A stretch of 64,000 nucleotides of DNA from Zygnema cylindricum (GCA_037447655.1 JBBHKE010000999.1:115235-179234); one strand, 5' to 3'. Positions 20,644-30,502 are shown, counted from the stretch's first letter. Translations and numbers: made by a program. Notes: a model not told the origin generated them from the letters alone.

Positions 20644-22829
20644 ATGATTAGTATTTTTACTTCTTGTAACTTATGAGTGTATTCCAATGCTGTTGTGTTT
20701 TTTTTTTTTTTTTTCCCCCTACTTTTTAACATTTTTAAAGAAGTGTCTGACGGTAAAAAAATGAGTCCATGGAAACAAAATAAATGGAAAAAAGCAAAAC
20801 GAAAGTAAAAAACTGTCACGGCGAAAAAAATAAAATAAAAAAAAATTGATGCGACATATTGTATACACTAAATTGACTTAAAAACTATCATTCTTTTTTC
20901 AATTTCTTTGTCTCCAAATTGAATGTCATCTTAGTAAGCTTCTCCTCAAATTGAAACGCCATAAAGTTGATTTGTCAATCTCCAATTTATGAATATACAT
21001 CTCAGTTCGTTAAAAACTTAAAACGAATTTTCAACATCATTTATTTAAAGCTACCACACGAATTGAAAAAAAACAGACACCATTTATTCCCATAGAGCTA
21101 AATTTAATTCCCAACTCTTTCCCCAGTTTGTGATCAAGACCTTCCCTCCCGAGGCCTTTTTGCTTCTTTTGTTTCTACGAGTTCATATATTTTTTTTATC
21201 GCGTTTTCTTCATAATTATTGTTTTTTTTTGTACGTAAAAGGAGTTGAATTTTTCTCTTTCACTTAATTCGACAGTTTAAACTCTTTTAATATAAAAATA
21301 TAGCATCAAAGCTTGAATGTGAATTTAAATTTGAATTTGAATTTTGACACTTTCACGAATTTTATCAAACCTATAAATATTATTGAAAGAACTCAGTACA
21401 GATATAAGATTGGTCCATTAAAATTTTTCAAACCGAGAGTCATTTTTGCACACAGTAAAAGGTTAAAATAATAAAATGTTAAAGTAATTTTAAGAAAAAT
21501 GCTTTAAATACTTGAACGGCAAAATACAGAATACAACGAGATAAACACATACGCGGAAAGAAAATAGATTTATACCTCACATCAATTTTTCTAACCAAAA
21601 CGAGATATAAATATTTGACTTCGTGAAAAAGAAAACCCTTCAAGTGTAAGAGAGGAAAAAAATATATATACAAAAGTCGCGCGATAAACGAGGGATAACC
21701 GACAAAAACCTTAAAAACAATATTAGTGCATAAATGACAAGAGGACAAATAATGTATGGTCTAATTACGGATTTTATTCCACGGGAAGTCATAGAATTAT
21801 CACATTGAAAAAAATCGTCCTCATCTTGAACTTCAATCTTACAACTTTTGAGCATCTGACAATTTTTGAGCAAATTGTAAGTAAATTTACACAAAAAAAA
21901 CAATAGAATTGTCCGATTAGCCCCCGAAAAAGCAGGTAAAGTTCCGATAATGTTATTACCCTATCAGCCTACTGCCCAGCGCCGTTATAAGTGTGGAGAA
22001 TATATTTGTGTCAAAGATCCATTACTGTTTTAATCCGAATTATAATGTTTAATACTAATTTAGTGCAAAGAGACGTGACAAATAGTAGACTAATCCCTCA
22101 AATAGTGTTGTCAGTAATTTATGATTTTGGGCCAAAAAAAGACATGACAAAATTTGCGCAGTAAACCCCGATAACAATGAGCAATGTAGTCCATCACGCA
22201 TGATTGTCTAGTACACCGTGAATCGCTATTAGTGTTAATGTTTTTTTGGCTACTTAAACAGCTTTTCTCCGTACACACTTGTTCAATTTTCAATTGGAGA
22301 CCGCCAATTGGAAGCTGAGAAACTTGCGTTTCAATTGCAACCGTCAGATCCACAATCCGACAAGTGTGTACGGAGAAAAGATGTTTTAAGTGGCGAAAAA
22401 AATATTAACACTAATAGCGATACACGGTGTAGTTAATTAACACAAAAGGATATCAAAATCAAACCATTTGAAAAAAAGGAGGAAAAAACGGTGTACAGTG
22501 TAAAGAAAAAAAAGACAAAAAAAAGTGACAAAAAACAACGAAAAAAATAAAAAAAAACAACACTAAAAAAGATAAATGATGCACTATTATTTGTTGTTAA
22601 GATAAATTTTCATTATAGACAAAATTTTCAACATAAAAACTTTTACATCAAAAATTTTCGGCCAAGAGTGGTACCAATAAAATGTTCACCGGAATTAGTG
22701 TGGATAACAAAAATCTGTTGCCAACAACATTTTAGCCTTTAGACCACAAAATAATGATAACAACACTTTTTTTTACCTCTTAACAATAATTTTTTGAAGG
22801 GTTCAAAACTTACCACGTCATTTTAATTT

Positions 22830-22868
<39 letters not shown>

Positions 22869-23387
22869 TCTTATAATTTCTATTTAGACTTATAATTTAT
22901 ATTTCCTCTTACAATTTTTCTCTTCCTCATATAATTTATTTTTCCTCTTATAATTTATTTTTCCTCTTATAGTTTATTTTTCCTCTCATGAGTTATTTTC
23001 CTCTTGTAATATATTAATACTCTTATATTCACAATAAAAGACAAATACAAACAAAATCGCGAGATCTAATCGAAATCAATACACCACAATTATCGAGTAT
23101 AATTATTATTATACAATTATTATTTAATCATATATTGGGTCTGTTTGTGAAAAATATTGGGATATCAGTATTTAAAATATATATATTGATTAAAAAGAAA
23201 AGAAATAAATTAAAAAAAACACAAACAAACACTCGAGAGATAAACATCCAAAAACAAAAATTGTATACATTTTCTTTTGTTTTGTTTCTTTATTTCAACA
23301 TATATAAAATTGACATTTTGGAAACTCACATATAGTAACTATTATCATTATAACCTTTTTCTACCAAAGAAAGAGAGAGAGAGAGAG

Positions 23388-23437
<50 letters not shown>

Positions 23438-23620
23438 AGGGGAAGGGTATCTCACTGAGAGAGAGAGGAAGAAAACGAGTTTGAACGAAAACTTCCGAAG
23501 GTCTTTGAAAGCGATAAAGCACAAAACGACAAAAAATGATCCAAAAAAAGAACACGTGGAGCACACCACATTGATCCACGTCAGCGCACGTGTCTGGGAG
23601 AGACTCAGACCCTCGATCAT
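17064..23620 (-). CDS. GCR1: GCR1-like seven-transmembrane receptor, middle exons not found
   Basis: Minus-strand exons are 23456-23620 (ATG at 23620), 19760-19861, 19124-19186, 17701-17844 and 17064-17135 (TAG). All recognised junctions are GT-AG and phase 0. The first exon gives TM1 and L-R-K-F-S-F-K-L-V-F. The next gives TM5 (F-L-T-F-Y-V-P-L-W-G-A-I-L) with Y-F-Q-V-I-R-M-L. Then come the third intracellular loop, TM6 (W-G-Y-Y-P-L-I-L-I-G-S-W-A-F-G-T-I-N-R) and TM7 (G-L-F-N-S-I-A-Y-G-F-N). These match plant GCR1, a cAMP-receptor-like membrane protein. The ~100 residues for TM2-TM4 and the second extracellular loop are not visible between 19862 and 23455, so the locus may be deleted, misassembled or diverged there. 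The C-terminal tail is much shorter than in Arabidopsis. Identification is firm; functionality is uncertain. Confidence 0.85.
17345..17580. repeat. (AATAAT)-type simple repeat in GCR1-like last intron
   Basis: Irregular TAATAATAATCAATAATAAT sequence, interrupted by short variants. Confidence 0.85.
17590..17700 (-). repeat. Decayed copy of GCR1-like exon end and donor
   Basis: The real exon end (plus strand 17695-17760: GTACCATAAGTGCTGACGTG, GCAATTTGGAGGACATAGAG, ..GGTCGGTGGGGTT) recurs at 17593-17658 as GTCCCATAAGTGCCAAAGTG, GCAATTTGAAGGACATAGGA, ..AATCGGTGAGGTT, with a C/A homopolymer stretch between. Confidence 0.85.
17866..18050 (+). repeat. GA-rich tract upstream (minus sense) of a GCR1-like exon
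   Basis: A purine tract (AGGAGGAGGGGAGGAGGAAG type) on plus is a polypyrimidine tract on minus. It precedes the acceptor of the exon at 17701-17844. Confidence 0.75.
18600..19480. repeat. Simple-sequence block: GA and ATT repeats
   Basis: GA repeat at 18603-18673, then ATT/TTA-rich repeat at about 18790-18960 and 19195-19470. The small GCR1-like exon 19124-19186 lies within. Near 19005-19040, ACTTACATCAAAATTACCAG weakly resembles that exon's donor side. Confidence 0.6.
19562..19712. repeat. (GA)n microsatellite
   Basis: GGGAGAGA and pure GAGA tract ending at about 19710, immediately downstream (minus sense) of the TM5 exon. Confidence 0.9.
19862..19950. repeat. ~20-bp tandem repeat next to the TM5 exon acceptor
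   Basis: Three to four units of TTTATTAAGAATAATRTCCG abut the acceptor (minus strand AATTCCAG) of the exon 19760-19861. Confidence 0.75.
19951..22213. other. GCR1-like intron space, no exon found; TA tracts
   Basis: AT-rich. Holds (TA)n at about 20480-20640. I searched this region for the missing TM2-TM4 exons of GCR1 (for example a W-C-W or H-R-T segment) on the minus strand and saw none. Confidence 0.5.
22214..22429. mobile_element. Intact TA-flanked foldback MITE (CACCGTG family)
   Basis: 216 bp, flanked by TA. The outer ends are CACCGTGAATCGCTATTAGT and the reverse complement of CACCGTGTATCGCTATTAGT. The inverted repeats extend inward (CTTTTCTCCGTACACACTTG versus CAAGTGTGTACGGAGAAAAG), so nearly the whole element folds on itself. 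TA duplication suggests mobilisation by a Tc1/mariner-superfamily enzyme. Related copies: 3361, 24120, 24362, 30282, 33479 and 35366. Confidence 0.85.
22430..23455. other. GCR1-like first intron (distal part)
   Basis: Low-complexity sequence with (TA)n at about 22830-22865, TTTTTCCTCTTATAATTTA-type repeats at 22865-23010 and GA repeats at 23368-23432. No coding segment seen. Confidence 0.55.
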
Positions 23621-24119
23621 GGCGAGAAGGGGGGGGGAGAGAGGGAGAGAGGGAGAGAGGGAGAGAGGGAGAGAGGTGTAGATAGGGTGGCGGAAAAGAG
23701 ATTAAGATAAAAAAATTAGGGTAGGAGAGGAAGAAGGTCGAGAGGGTGAGAGGAGAGGGAGAGAGAGGAAGAAGGGAGGGAGGGGAGAGGAGAGGGAGAG
23801 GAGAGATAGAGGGAGAGAGAGGAAGAAGGGAGGGAGGGGAGAGGAGAGGGAGAGGAGAGTTAGAGGGGGAGAGAGAGAGAGAGAGAGAGTCAAGCTCGCT
23901 TGGTGAAGGGGTATTTTGATTTGGACTGTGGAGGGGGGAAAATTCAAAGTGGAAGACGTGACGTGACGTGACATAAACGTAAAGGATATGCAAGAAGTAC
24001 GGAAGTACGGAAGTATGAAAGTACGGAAGTACCGAAATTGCATTTTCGTACCTTGTACGGAACATCCGTGTCTATGCATTTAGCAGCTACAGAACAGTAC
24101 AGTACAGTACTGTACAGTA

Positions 24120-24330
24120 CACCGTGAATCGCTATTAGTGTTTTTTTCGCCACATAAAACATCTTTTATCCGTACACACTTGTCGGATTGTGGATCTGAC
24201 GGTTGCGATTGAAAGGTAAGATTCTCAGCTTCCCATTGGCGGTCTCAAATTGAAAATCGGACAAGTGTGTACGGAGAAAAGTTGTTTTAAGCGGCGAAAA
24301 AAACATCCACACTAATAGCGATACACGGTG
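24120..24330. mobile_element. TA-flanked foldback MITE, near-intact copy
   Basis: Starts CACCGTGAATCGCTATTAGT after TA, and ends CACTAATAGCGATACACGGTG. The inner arms CCGTACACACTTGTCGGATT and CGGACAAGTGTGTACGGAG pair with each other. Confidence 0.82.
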
Positions 24331-24361
24331 GTAGTAACGAATGGGAAGTACACGTCTACAC

Positions 24362-24565
24362 CGTCTTTTGTTATTTCGTGTTAATGTTATTTTCACACTG
24401 TGTCCGACTCCGTGCACACCTGCCATATATAAAAAAAAAAAATCACTTTTCAGACCACCAATCGGAAGTCACGAGTCATAACTTTCCACGAGAGCCGTCC
24501 GATTCCTAAATTTCAAATGTGTGCACCGAAAAAAGATAAACTAACACCAAAAAAAAGCGAAAAAA
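24362..24565. mobile_element. Diverged foldback MITE copy
   Basis: Contains CACCGTC.., CTCCGTGCACACCTG.. near the left and AAATGTGTGCACCGAAAAAAG.. near the right, in the same order as the intact family members but strongly diverged and without a clean right terminus. Confidence 0.5.
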
Positions 24566-24992
24566 AGCGAAAAAAAGCGAAAAAAAGCATTATCAACGCT
24601 AAATCATTCAAAATTAAATTACATTTTCAACACTAATATAATTAATCAGTCAAAGTGACATAACAATATAAAAGGTCCATCGACGTATCGTAAATTCGTA
24701 ATACGTCACATGACACTTTTTCCTTTCTACGGGTGTATCATTTCGCACGTGCGGATTGCGGTTCGGCTGATGCCACGTGGCTTGTTTTTGTCGTCTTCTT
24801 CCTGCCACGACTGAATTTGTACTTCAAAGTGCTGAAAGCTACTTAAAATCCGCCACGTGTCGTATTTTCGAATTATTTTTTTCCGGGTGAGGAGCTTTTG
24901 AAAAACCCTTCTCTCTCTCTCTCTCTCTCTCTCCCTTCTTTCTGGCTCGAAGGTTTGTCGGGTTCAGGAGATCTCCGCCACGGGCAGCTGAG

Positions 24993-26349
24993 ATGGCGGG
25001 GAGGTCCAGCGGTGGCGGCCGGAGGAGCCGTTTTGGCACGTGTGGCGGGGGCGGAGGGGGAGGTCGGCAGTGAGAGGTAAGAAGAGGGGAGGGGAGGAGA
25101 GGGAGGGAGAGGGAGGAGAGGGGAGGGTTGGGGAGAGGGAGGGGGGAGGGTGGGGGGGAAAGGGAGGGGAGGAGGGAGGAGGGGCCAAGGAATGGATGGA
25201 AGGAAATGGAATGGAATAAAGATGGAATGAGTTATTTTGAGAAAAATGAAGTAAAACTCAATGGCAAGAGTAAACATTTTTTTGGAAATGGGGATATCTA
25301 AGACCATAATTAGTGTGGAAATCTTTTTTTAAGGCCTTTGAAAAGAAACTCATGGCTTCGAAACTGACCTTTTTACTCCTTTAATTGGTGTTACCATTTT
25401 TCGATACATGATGGTTAAAGTTTGAAATTAAGAGGATTTAAAATTAGTCACGCCAGGTTAGAGAATTTAAATAATGTTGGATTATTTGGAGAAGTTAGGT
25501 TAAGTTGGATAATTTAGATAGTTTTGAGATTATTTGTGATTATATAAGAAAATAGTTGGAATGAAAAACTCTAAAAGATGGATGTATTTTAGTATTTTCA
25601 GGTCTGGGTAGTCGGGTGAGTAAGACGAAACCGGTGCCACTTCGCCAAGAACTGGTAGTAAGAAAATAATTGGGATACAAAACCCAAAAAACTCTAAAAA
25701 ATGGATATTTTTTTTGTATTTTCAGGTCCGGGTCGTGGCGGTGAGTAAGACAAAACCGGTGTCACTTCTCCAAGAAGTTTACGATGGGGGTCATCGCCAT
25801 TTTGGAGAAAACTATGTCCAAGAAATTGTGGAAAAAGCACCTCAGGTCTGTTTTTTTTTCCTCAATATTATTGTTATTATTCTGACTGATTATTTAATTA
25901 ACTAGCCTGTTAATTAATTGATTGGTCAATGGATATTTCATATCGTCTTTTCCCCTTTCCGTCTCCATGCTATTTTTTGTTCTCCCACGGTCTGTTTTTT
26001 TCCATTCTGTTTTCTTTTTTTCTTTTTCCTTTTCACTTGTTCTTAATTTAAGTTCCGTTAATTTTGATTCTTCTCCATTCCGTTCAGTTCAGTTCTTTTC
26101 CGCTCCGTTCCATTGAATTCTGTTTATTTCAGTTTCCTTTCCTTTCCTCCTCTTACAAAATTCTTTTCTGGCTTGGAAACAATTTCCTTCTTTTTTCATT
26201 TTTTCTTTTTTGCGGATGGGGGGTGGGGGGAGAGAGAGGGACAGATGCCGGCCGATATAAGGTGGCACTTCATTGGCCACTTGCAGAGCAATAAAGCCAA
26301 AGCCCTCATCTGTGAGTGGCTCAAAACTTGCCACGTGGCAGCTCCTGGT

Positions 26350-26416
<67 letters not shown>

Positions 26417-29400
26417 TTTTTTAACCATCTGGGTTGTTTCCAATATAGTTTTTTTTCTGTGCTTTGTTCCTCACAATTTAACTGTTTTTCCCTCTTCCCA
26501 ACCCTCCTTTCTCTGTCTCATTCTTTTTGAGTTTTTGTAGTGCAGAAGATTCTGTATTCAATGTTCTGGTTAAAACATTTTATTTATTTATTTATTTTGT
26601 TTTTTTTTTCAACCAACTAAAATTTAAAGGGAAAGGGGTGGAGGGAGGGTTTTGCAGCACAGGTGCCGAACCTCTATATGGTGGAGACAGTAGATAATCC
26701 CAAGGTACTCTCAGTTTCCATTCGGTTTTCCGTTCAGTTCTTTCATTCAGTTTATCTTTTCAGTTTTTCCACAGTTTTCTGCTTAGTTTGTTAAATCTTT
26801 CTCAAAACGTGATCCTTCACTTTTCAAGAAAAAAATAAATGTCCCTTTTTTCCCTCGAGATTGCCTCAAGCACCTTTAATCTTTCACTTTTCTGTCAAAA
26901 AAAGAAACTGTAACGAACTGCCACAATATAGTTAAAAACTTCAATTTCTTTGTCAAAACCTCATTTTTGGTCACAACGTTGATGTTTTAAAATAAATGAA
27001 ACTTTCTCGTTTAGATTCCCGTTTTTTTATTACTAGAATTATTACTGAAATTATTTATTTTTACTGGTGTTATTACTAAAGTTGTTACCATAACTAGTAT
27101 TACTACTATTGAAATTATTACCATTACAAGTATTATTACTAAAATCATTATAATAACTAGTATTATTACTGGAATTATTACCATTATTAGAATTACTAGT
27201 GGGATTACTACCATTACTTCTATTATTACTGAAATTGTTACCATCACTAGTATTATAACTGAAATATTCCCATTACTAGAATTATCACTATTACTAGAAT
27301 TATTACTTAAATTGTTACAATTGCCAGAATTATTTATTGCCGTTACTAATATTATTGCTGAAATTATTACCATTAATAGTATTTGGTAACATATTACCTT
27401 GATAACATTTGCTCTAGCAAGTTGCAGGCCACCATCTTCCAAAACAATCATGGCATCCTTCCCTCCTAGTTCCATCTGCACAAGAATCATGCCTTCCTTT
27501 TTGGAAATGACAATTCCTGTGTCACCTCCGGTAAAGCTGGCGAAAAAAATGTAGCTAGGAGTCACTCTCTTTTCAGCAACTGCATACTAATGAGAAATGT
27601 TTAGTTCATTTGACGTAAACAAAAAAAAACAAGGTCAATGCAGGTGTGAGAATCATAACAATTTGTAGGATTGTTCCCCAGATTGCCTCAAACTTGGACA
27701 AAGCCGTGGCCAATAGCGGTCGAGCTCCTCTAAAAGTTTTGGTTCAAGTCAATACCAGTGGAGAAGAATGTAAGGTCCCTTTTTACCCATTTGTTTTATA
27801 AAAAGTATGAGTACCGCAGGGTCAAGAACCCCTTAGTATAACTATGAGTCGAATGGAGTGGAATGGAGTCAAATGGAGTCAACTGTAGTCAAATGGAGTC
27901 TAAACGAGTCAAATGATATCGATTTGCTGTCATCAAAGTCACCTCTTGCGTACTTTTTTTCTTCCCTTTTTTTTTTCTTTTTTTCTTTTTTTCTTTTTTT
28001 CCTTGCTTTCTTTCAATGTAGACTCCGTCTCAGTTGTTTAAGTCTCCTCTCTCTCTTTTATCTTCTATGTTAAAGTATTTCAAGTATTTCTTCTCTCTCT
28101 TTTTTGTTTTTTCAGCGAAATACGGAGTCGAGCCAGAGTCTTGTCTGGAGTTGGTCCGACACGTGCGAAATCAATGCCCAAATTTGGAGTTTTCCGGACT
28201 TATGACCATAGGAATGTTGGACTATTCTTCAAAACCTCAAAATTTTCAGGTTGGAAGGGAGGGAGCGAGAGGGGAAAAAATACTTTTTCAATGCCTTTCT
28301 TACTGTGTTTTTTTTTTTTTTTTTTTTTTTTACTTTCACACTGCTATTTTTAATTATCTATTTGACTATTTTTTTTTTGGGTTTATTCAACAGTTTTTAT
28401 TGTTATTATCACATCTTCTTTTGCAGAAACTCATCAAGTATCCTGTGGTTTTGGGATTATTTCTTCACGTCTCTATTTGTTATTAACGTATCTCCCTTTT
28501 TTTCGAAGAAACTCACCAATTGTCGAGAGGGAATTAATTTGGATTCTGGATTTTTTTTGTCACGTGTCACTAGTTGTTATTTTCACATCCGTTTTTTTTT
28601 TGCAAAAACTCATCGATTGTCTAGAGGAAATCTTTGTGAATTTAGGATGTTTTTCATCCCTTGTCACTGATTGTTATTTTCACATCTCCTTTTTCTGCAG
28701 AAACTCATCGATTGTCGAGAGGAAATTAGTGTGGATTTGGGAGTTCCTCCAAACTCCCTCGAACTCTCTATGGGGATGTCGGGCGATTTTGAACAGGCGG
28801 TAATAAAAATAAACAAAAAAAAAGGAAAATGAATTAACATAATGTAAAAGAAAATTGAAAATGAAAGCAATGTGGATTTTGAAATGTCGAACAATTTTGC
28901 GGACGCGAGAAAACTTGAAAAATTAAAACTGAAATTAAAAGCAATGTACAAAAAATAAAAATGGATTTTAAGATGTCACTGGATTTTAAACAGTTTAAAC
29001 AGGTGGTGAAAAACCTTAAAAAAAAAAAAACTACAAAAATAAAGATTTTTTAGTGCAAGTATTCTCTGGAATTTCCTTCTTTTTTTTTGCTCTTTCTTCC
29101 CTTTTCTTTTCTCTTATCCCTTTTTTTTGTCTTCAGTAGTGCGAAATATTTAGAATTTCCTTTTCCTTCTCTTTTTCCATTTCTTTTCTTTTATGTTTTG
29201 TCTCCTCCACTCTTTTTTCTTTTTTTTTCTTCCCTTCTCCTTTTTCCTTTTTTTTTTCCCTTTCTTTTTTTTCTTCCCTTTTTCCTTTTTCCTCTCTCTC
29301 TCCTTTTTTTTCCGTTTTGATTTTACTTTTCGGGTATGGAATTGCAGATTGAAATGGGGAGTACAAATGTAAGAATTGGTTCGACAATTTTTGGGGCAAG

Positions 29401-29419
29401 AGATTATTCAAAAAAATAA
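24993..29419 (+). CDS. PLPBP: YggS/PLPBP pyridoxal-phosphate homeostasis protein
   Basis: Seven exons are clear: 25726-25845, 26245-26311, 26658-26704, 27682-27769, 28116-28249, 28701-28799 and 29348-29419. All are GT-AG with consistent phases (627 nt, 208 codons plus TAA). They cover the alanine-racemase-like PLP barrel: V-A-V-S-K-T-K-P with the PLP lysine, [41 protein letters not shown], and G-S-T-N-V-R-I-G at the end. The family buffers and delivers PLP. The first exon is uncertain. The GC-rich stretch 24993-25076 has an ATG and, in another frame, a helix-like A-V-L-A-R-V-A start ending at AG|GTAAG, but its phase does not fit exon 25726. A frameshift, an assembly error or a missed exon is possible. 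Confidence 0.9.
25595..25725 (+). repeat. Decayed tandem copy of PLPBP exon acceptor and start
   Basis: TATTTTCAG|GTCTGGGTAGTCGGGTGAGT, then AAGACGAAACCGGTGCCACT (25603-25645) copies TATTTTCAG|GTCCGGGTCGTGGCGGTGAG (25717 onward), together with the intronic AACTCTAAAA..ATGGAT.. block. The period is about 115 bp. The copied acceptor AG is intact, but its frame stops at TGA. Confidence 0.88.
26354..26414. repeat. (TA)n microsatellite
   Basis: A pure TA tract in a PLPBP intron, just after TGCCACGTGGCAGCTCC. Confidence 0.95.
27015..27385. repeat. ATT-rich minisatellite in PLPBP intron
   Basis: Diverged units such as ATTACCATTACTAGTATTATTACTGAAATT, about 27-30 bp, abut the donor side of the antisense ALDH11 exon. 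Confidence 0.75.
27398..27536 (-). pseudogene. Isolated antisense ALDH11/GAPN exon
   Basis: On the minus strand, a 139-nt exon with acceptor TTCGCCAG and donor AAG|GTAATATG encodes 46 in-frame residues including F-T-G-G-D-T-G-I and M-E-L-G-G-K-D-A. The second motif carries the catalytic-glutamate region of aldehyde dehydrogenases, here of the plant NADP glyceraldehyde-3-phosphate dehydrogenase (ALDH11) type. No neighbouring ALDH11 exons are visible on either side within the PLPBP intron. It reads as a captured or leftover exon rather than a functional gene, although it has no stop and keeps both splice sites. Expression would be antisense to PLPBP. Confidence 0.82.
28415..28700 (+). repeat. 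Three decayed copies of PLPBP exon acceptor and start
   Basis: The real junction is TTTTTCTGCAG|AAACTCATCG, ATTGTCGAGAGGAAATTAGT at 28700. Copies lie at about 28415-28460 (TTTTGCAG|AAACTCATCAAG, TATCCTGTGG), 28500-28545 (TTCGAAG|AAACTCACCAATT, GTCGAGAGGGAATT) and 28592-28645 (TTTTGCAAAAACTCATCGA, TTGTCTAGAGGAAATC). Each is preceded by a GTTATTTTCACATC-type intron block. The period is about 93 bp. The first two retain AG; the third has lost it. Confidence 0.9.
28800..29025 (+). repeat. Two decayed copies of PLPBP exon 3' end
   Basis: The exon end ATGTCGGGCGATTTTGAACA, GGCG|GTAAT recurs at about 28884-28915 (ATGTCGAACAATTTTGCGGA, CGCGAGAAAA) and 28973-29018 (ATGTCACTGGATTTTAAACA, ..CAGGTGGTGAAAAAC). 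Confidence 0.75.
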
Positions 29420-29756
29420 TTTCTTTTTTTCTTTTTTTCCCTTTTTTTCTGTTATTGGGTATTTTTTTGGTCAAAAATTCGTCTTCATAATCATTTGTAA
29501 AATAGAAATGTACAAAAACAAAAAAAGTACAAAAAAAGTTGTTGGTGGAAATAGTCTGGATTACAAAGCCCTAATTATTTGCCTCAGTCTTAGGTTAGGT
29601 CAATTTTTAGGATTTTTTTTCAGGGTTTATTTGGCAAAATAATGTTGTTTTTACATTTTTTTTTTAAATTCAAATCTTATTCTTCCTTTGGGTCTAAATT
29701 TCTATCACCTCCCCCATTACGTGACGAATCCTCTTCCAGTTGCCCCTACCTTTTTT

Positions 29757-29788
<32 letters not shown>

Positions 29789-30280
29789 TTTTTTCTTTCT
29801 TTTTTTTTCTTTTGCTTCGCACCTGATTCCCCTCTCCTCCCCCACTACAAGACAGCATCTTCTTTAATATGATTTCCCTCTCCTCCTCCCCCACTACATG
29901 ACAAAACCTTCCTCCTATCACAATCTTTTCCCCTCGGATCTGATTTCCCTCTCCTCCCCCACTATGTGACAGGATTTACTTCTCCTCTCATTGTCTTACC
30001 TTCCCCTTCCCCCCCCCCCCTCCTCTGATTTTTTGCTTCCCCCTCGAGAAATATTTCTCTGGATAGCAATTTTTTCTTCCGGTTGCAAAAAAAAATTCCG
30101 TTCGCAATTTTTTTTTCCCGATGCAATTTTTTACAATCGGATTTGATTTCTTGTTCCTTCCCCACTAAAAGACAAAACCACCTTCTCCTCCCGACGTTTT
30201 TTGCTTCCGGTCTTCTCTCTCCTTCTCTGGTACGCGACAACACCACTTTCTTCTCGCGGTTTTTTTTAATCTTTGAATTT
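29420..30280 (+). repeat. 3' flank with T-rich tracts and ~50-bp pyrimidine minisatellite
   Basis: From about 29700, units with CTCCTCCCCCACTACATGAC..A..CCTTC recur roughly every 50-130 bp (29706, 29836, 29886, 29950, 30160, 30225), and once more past the MITE near 30515. A poly-T block spans 29750-29815. No gene. Confidence 0.65.
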
Positions 30281-30281
30281 A

Positions 30282-30502
30282 CTCTGTGTATCGCTGTTAG
30301 TGTTAATGTGTTTTTCCTTTATATAAAAAAAATAGTTTGCGGTGCACACTTGTCACAGATTGGTAATCCGACGGTTGTTTTTGAAAGGCAAGATTCTCAC
30401 CTTCCTATTGGCGGTCTTCAATACAAAATCGAACAAGTGTGCACGGAGATAAGATGTTTAAAGTGGCGAAAAAAATGTTAACACTAATAGTGGTACATGG
30501 TG
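30282..30502. mobile_element. TA-flanked foldback MITE copy
   Basis: Between TA dinucleotides at 30280 and 30503. The ends CTCTGTGTATCGCTGTTAGT and CACTAATAGTGGTACATGGTG are diverged versions of the family termini. The inner arms GGTGCACACTTGT and ACAAGTGTGCACGGAG are retained. Confidence 0.8.

Larger units (their letters stand above)
23621..24992. promoter_or_regulatory. Divergent upstream interval between GCR1-like and PLPBP
   Basis: Holds a GA minisatellite (23630-23890, including a ~60-bp unit repeated twice around 23747-23870), ACGTGACGTGACGTGAC at about 23957, GGAAGTAC repeats at 23997-24030, two MITE copies, and G-box-like motifs near 24770 (TGCCACGTGGCT) and 24852 (GCCACGTGTCG). Regulatory roles are inferred from motif type and position only. 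Confidence 0.5.

Noticed and set aside
23361-24065. 234-codon S/L/P-rich frame overlapping the GCR1-like first exon
   Set aside because: It is a shadow frame over GA/CT repeats; the authentic frame is the one encoding TM1.
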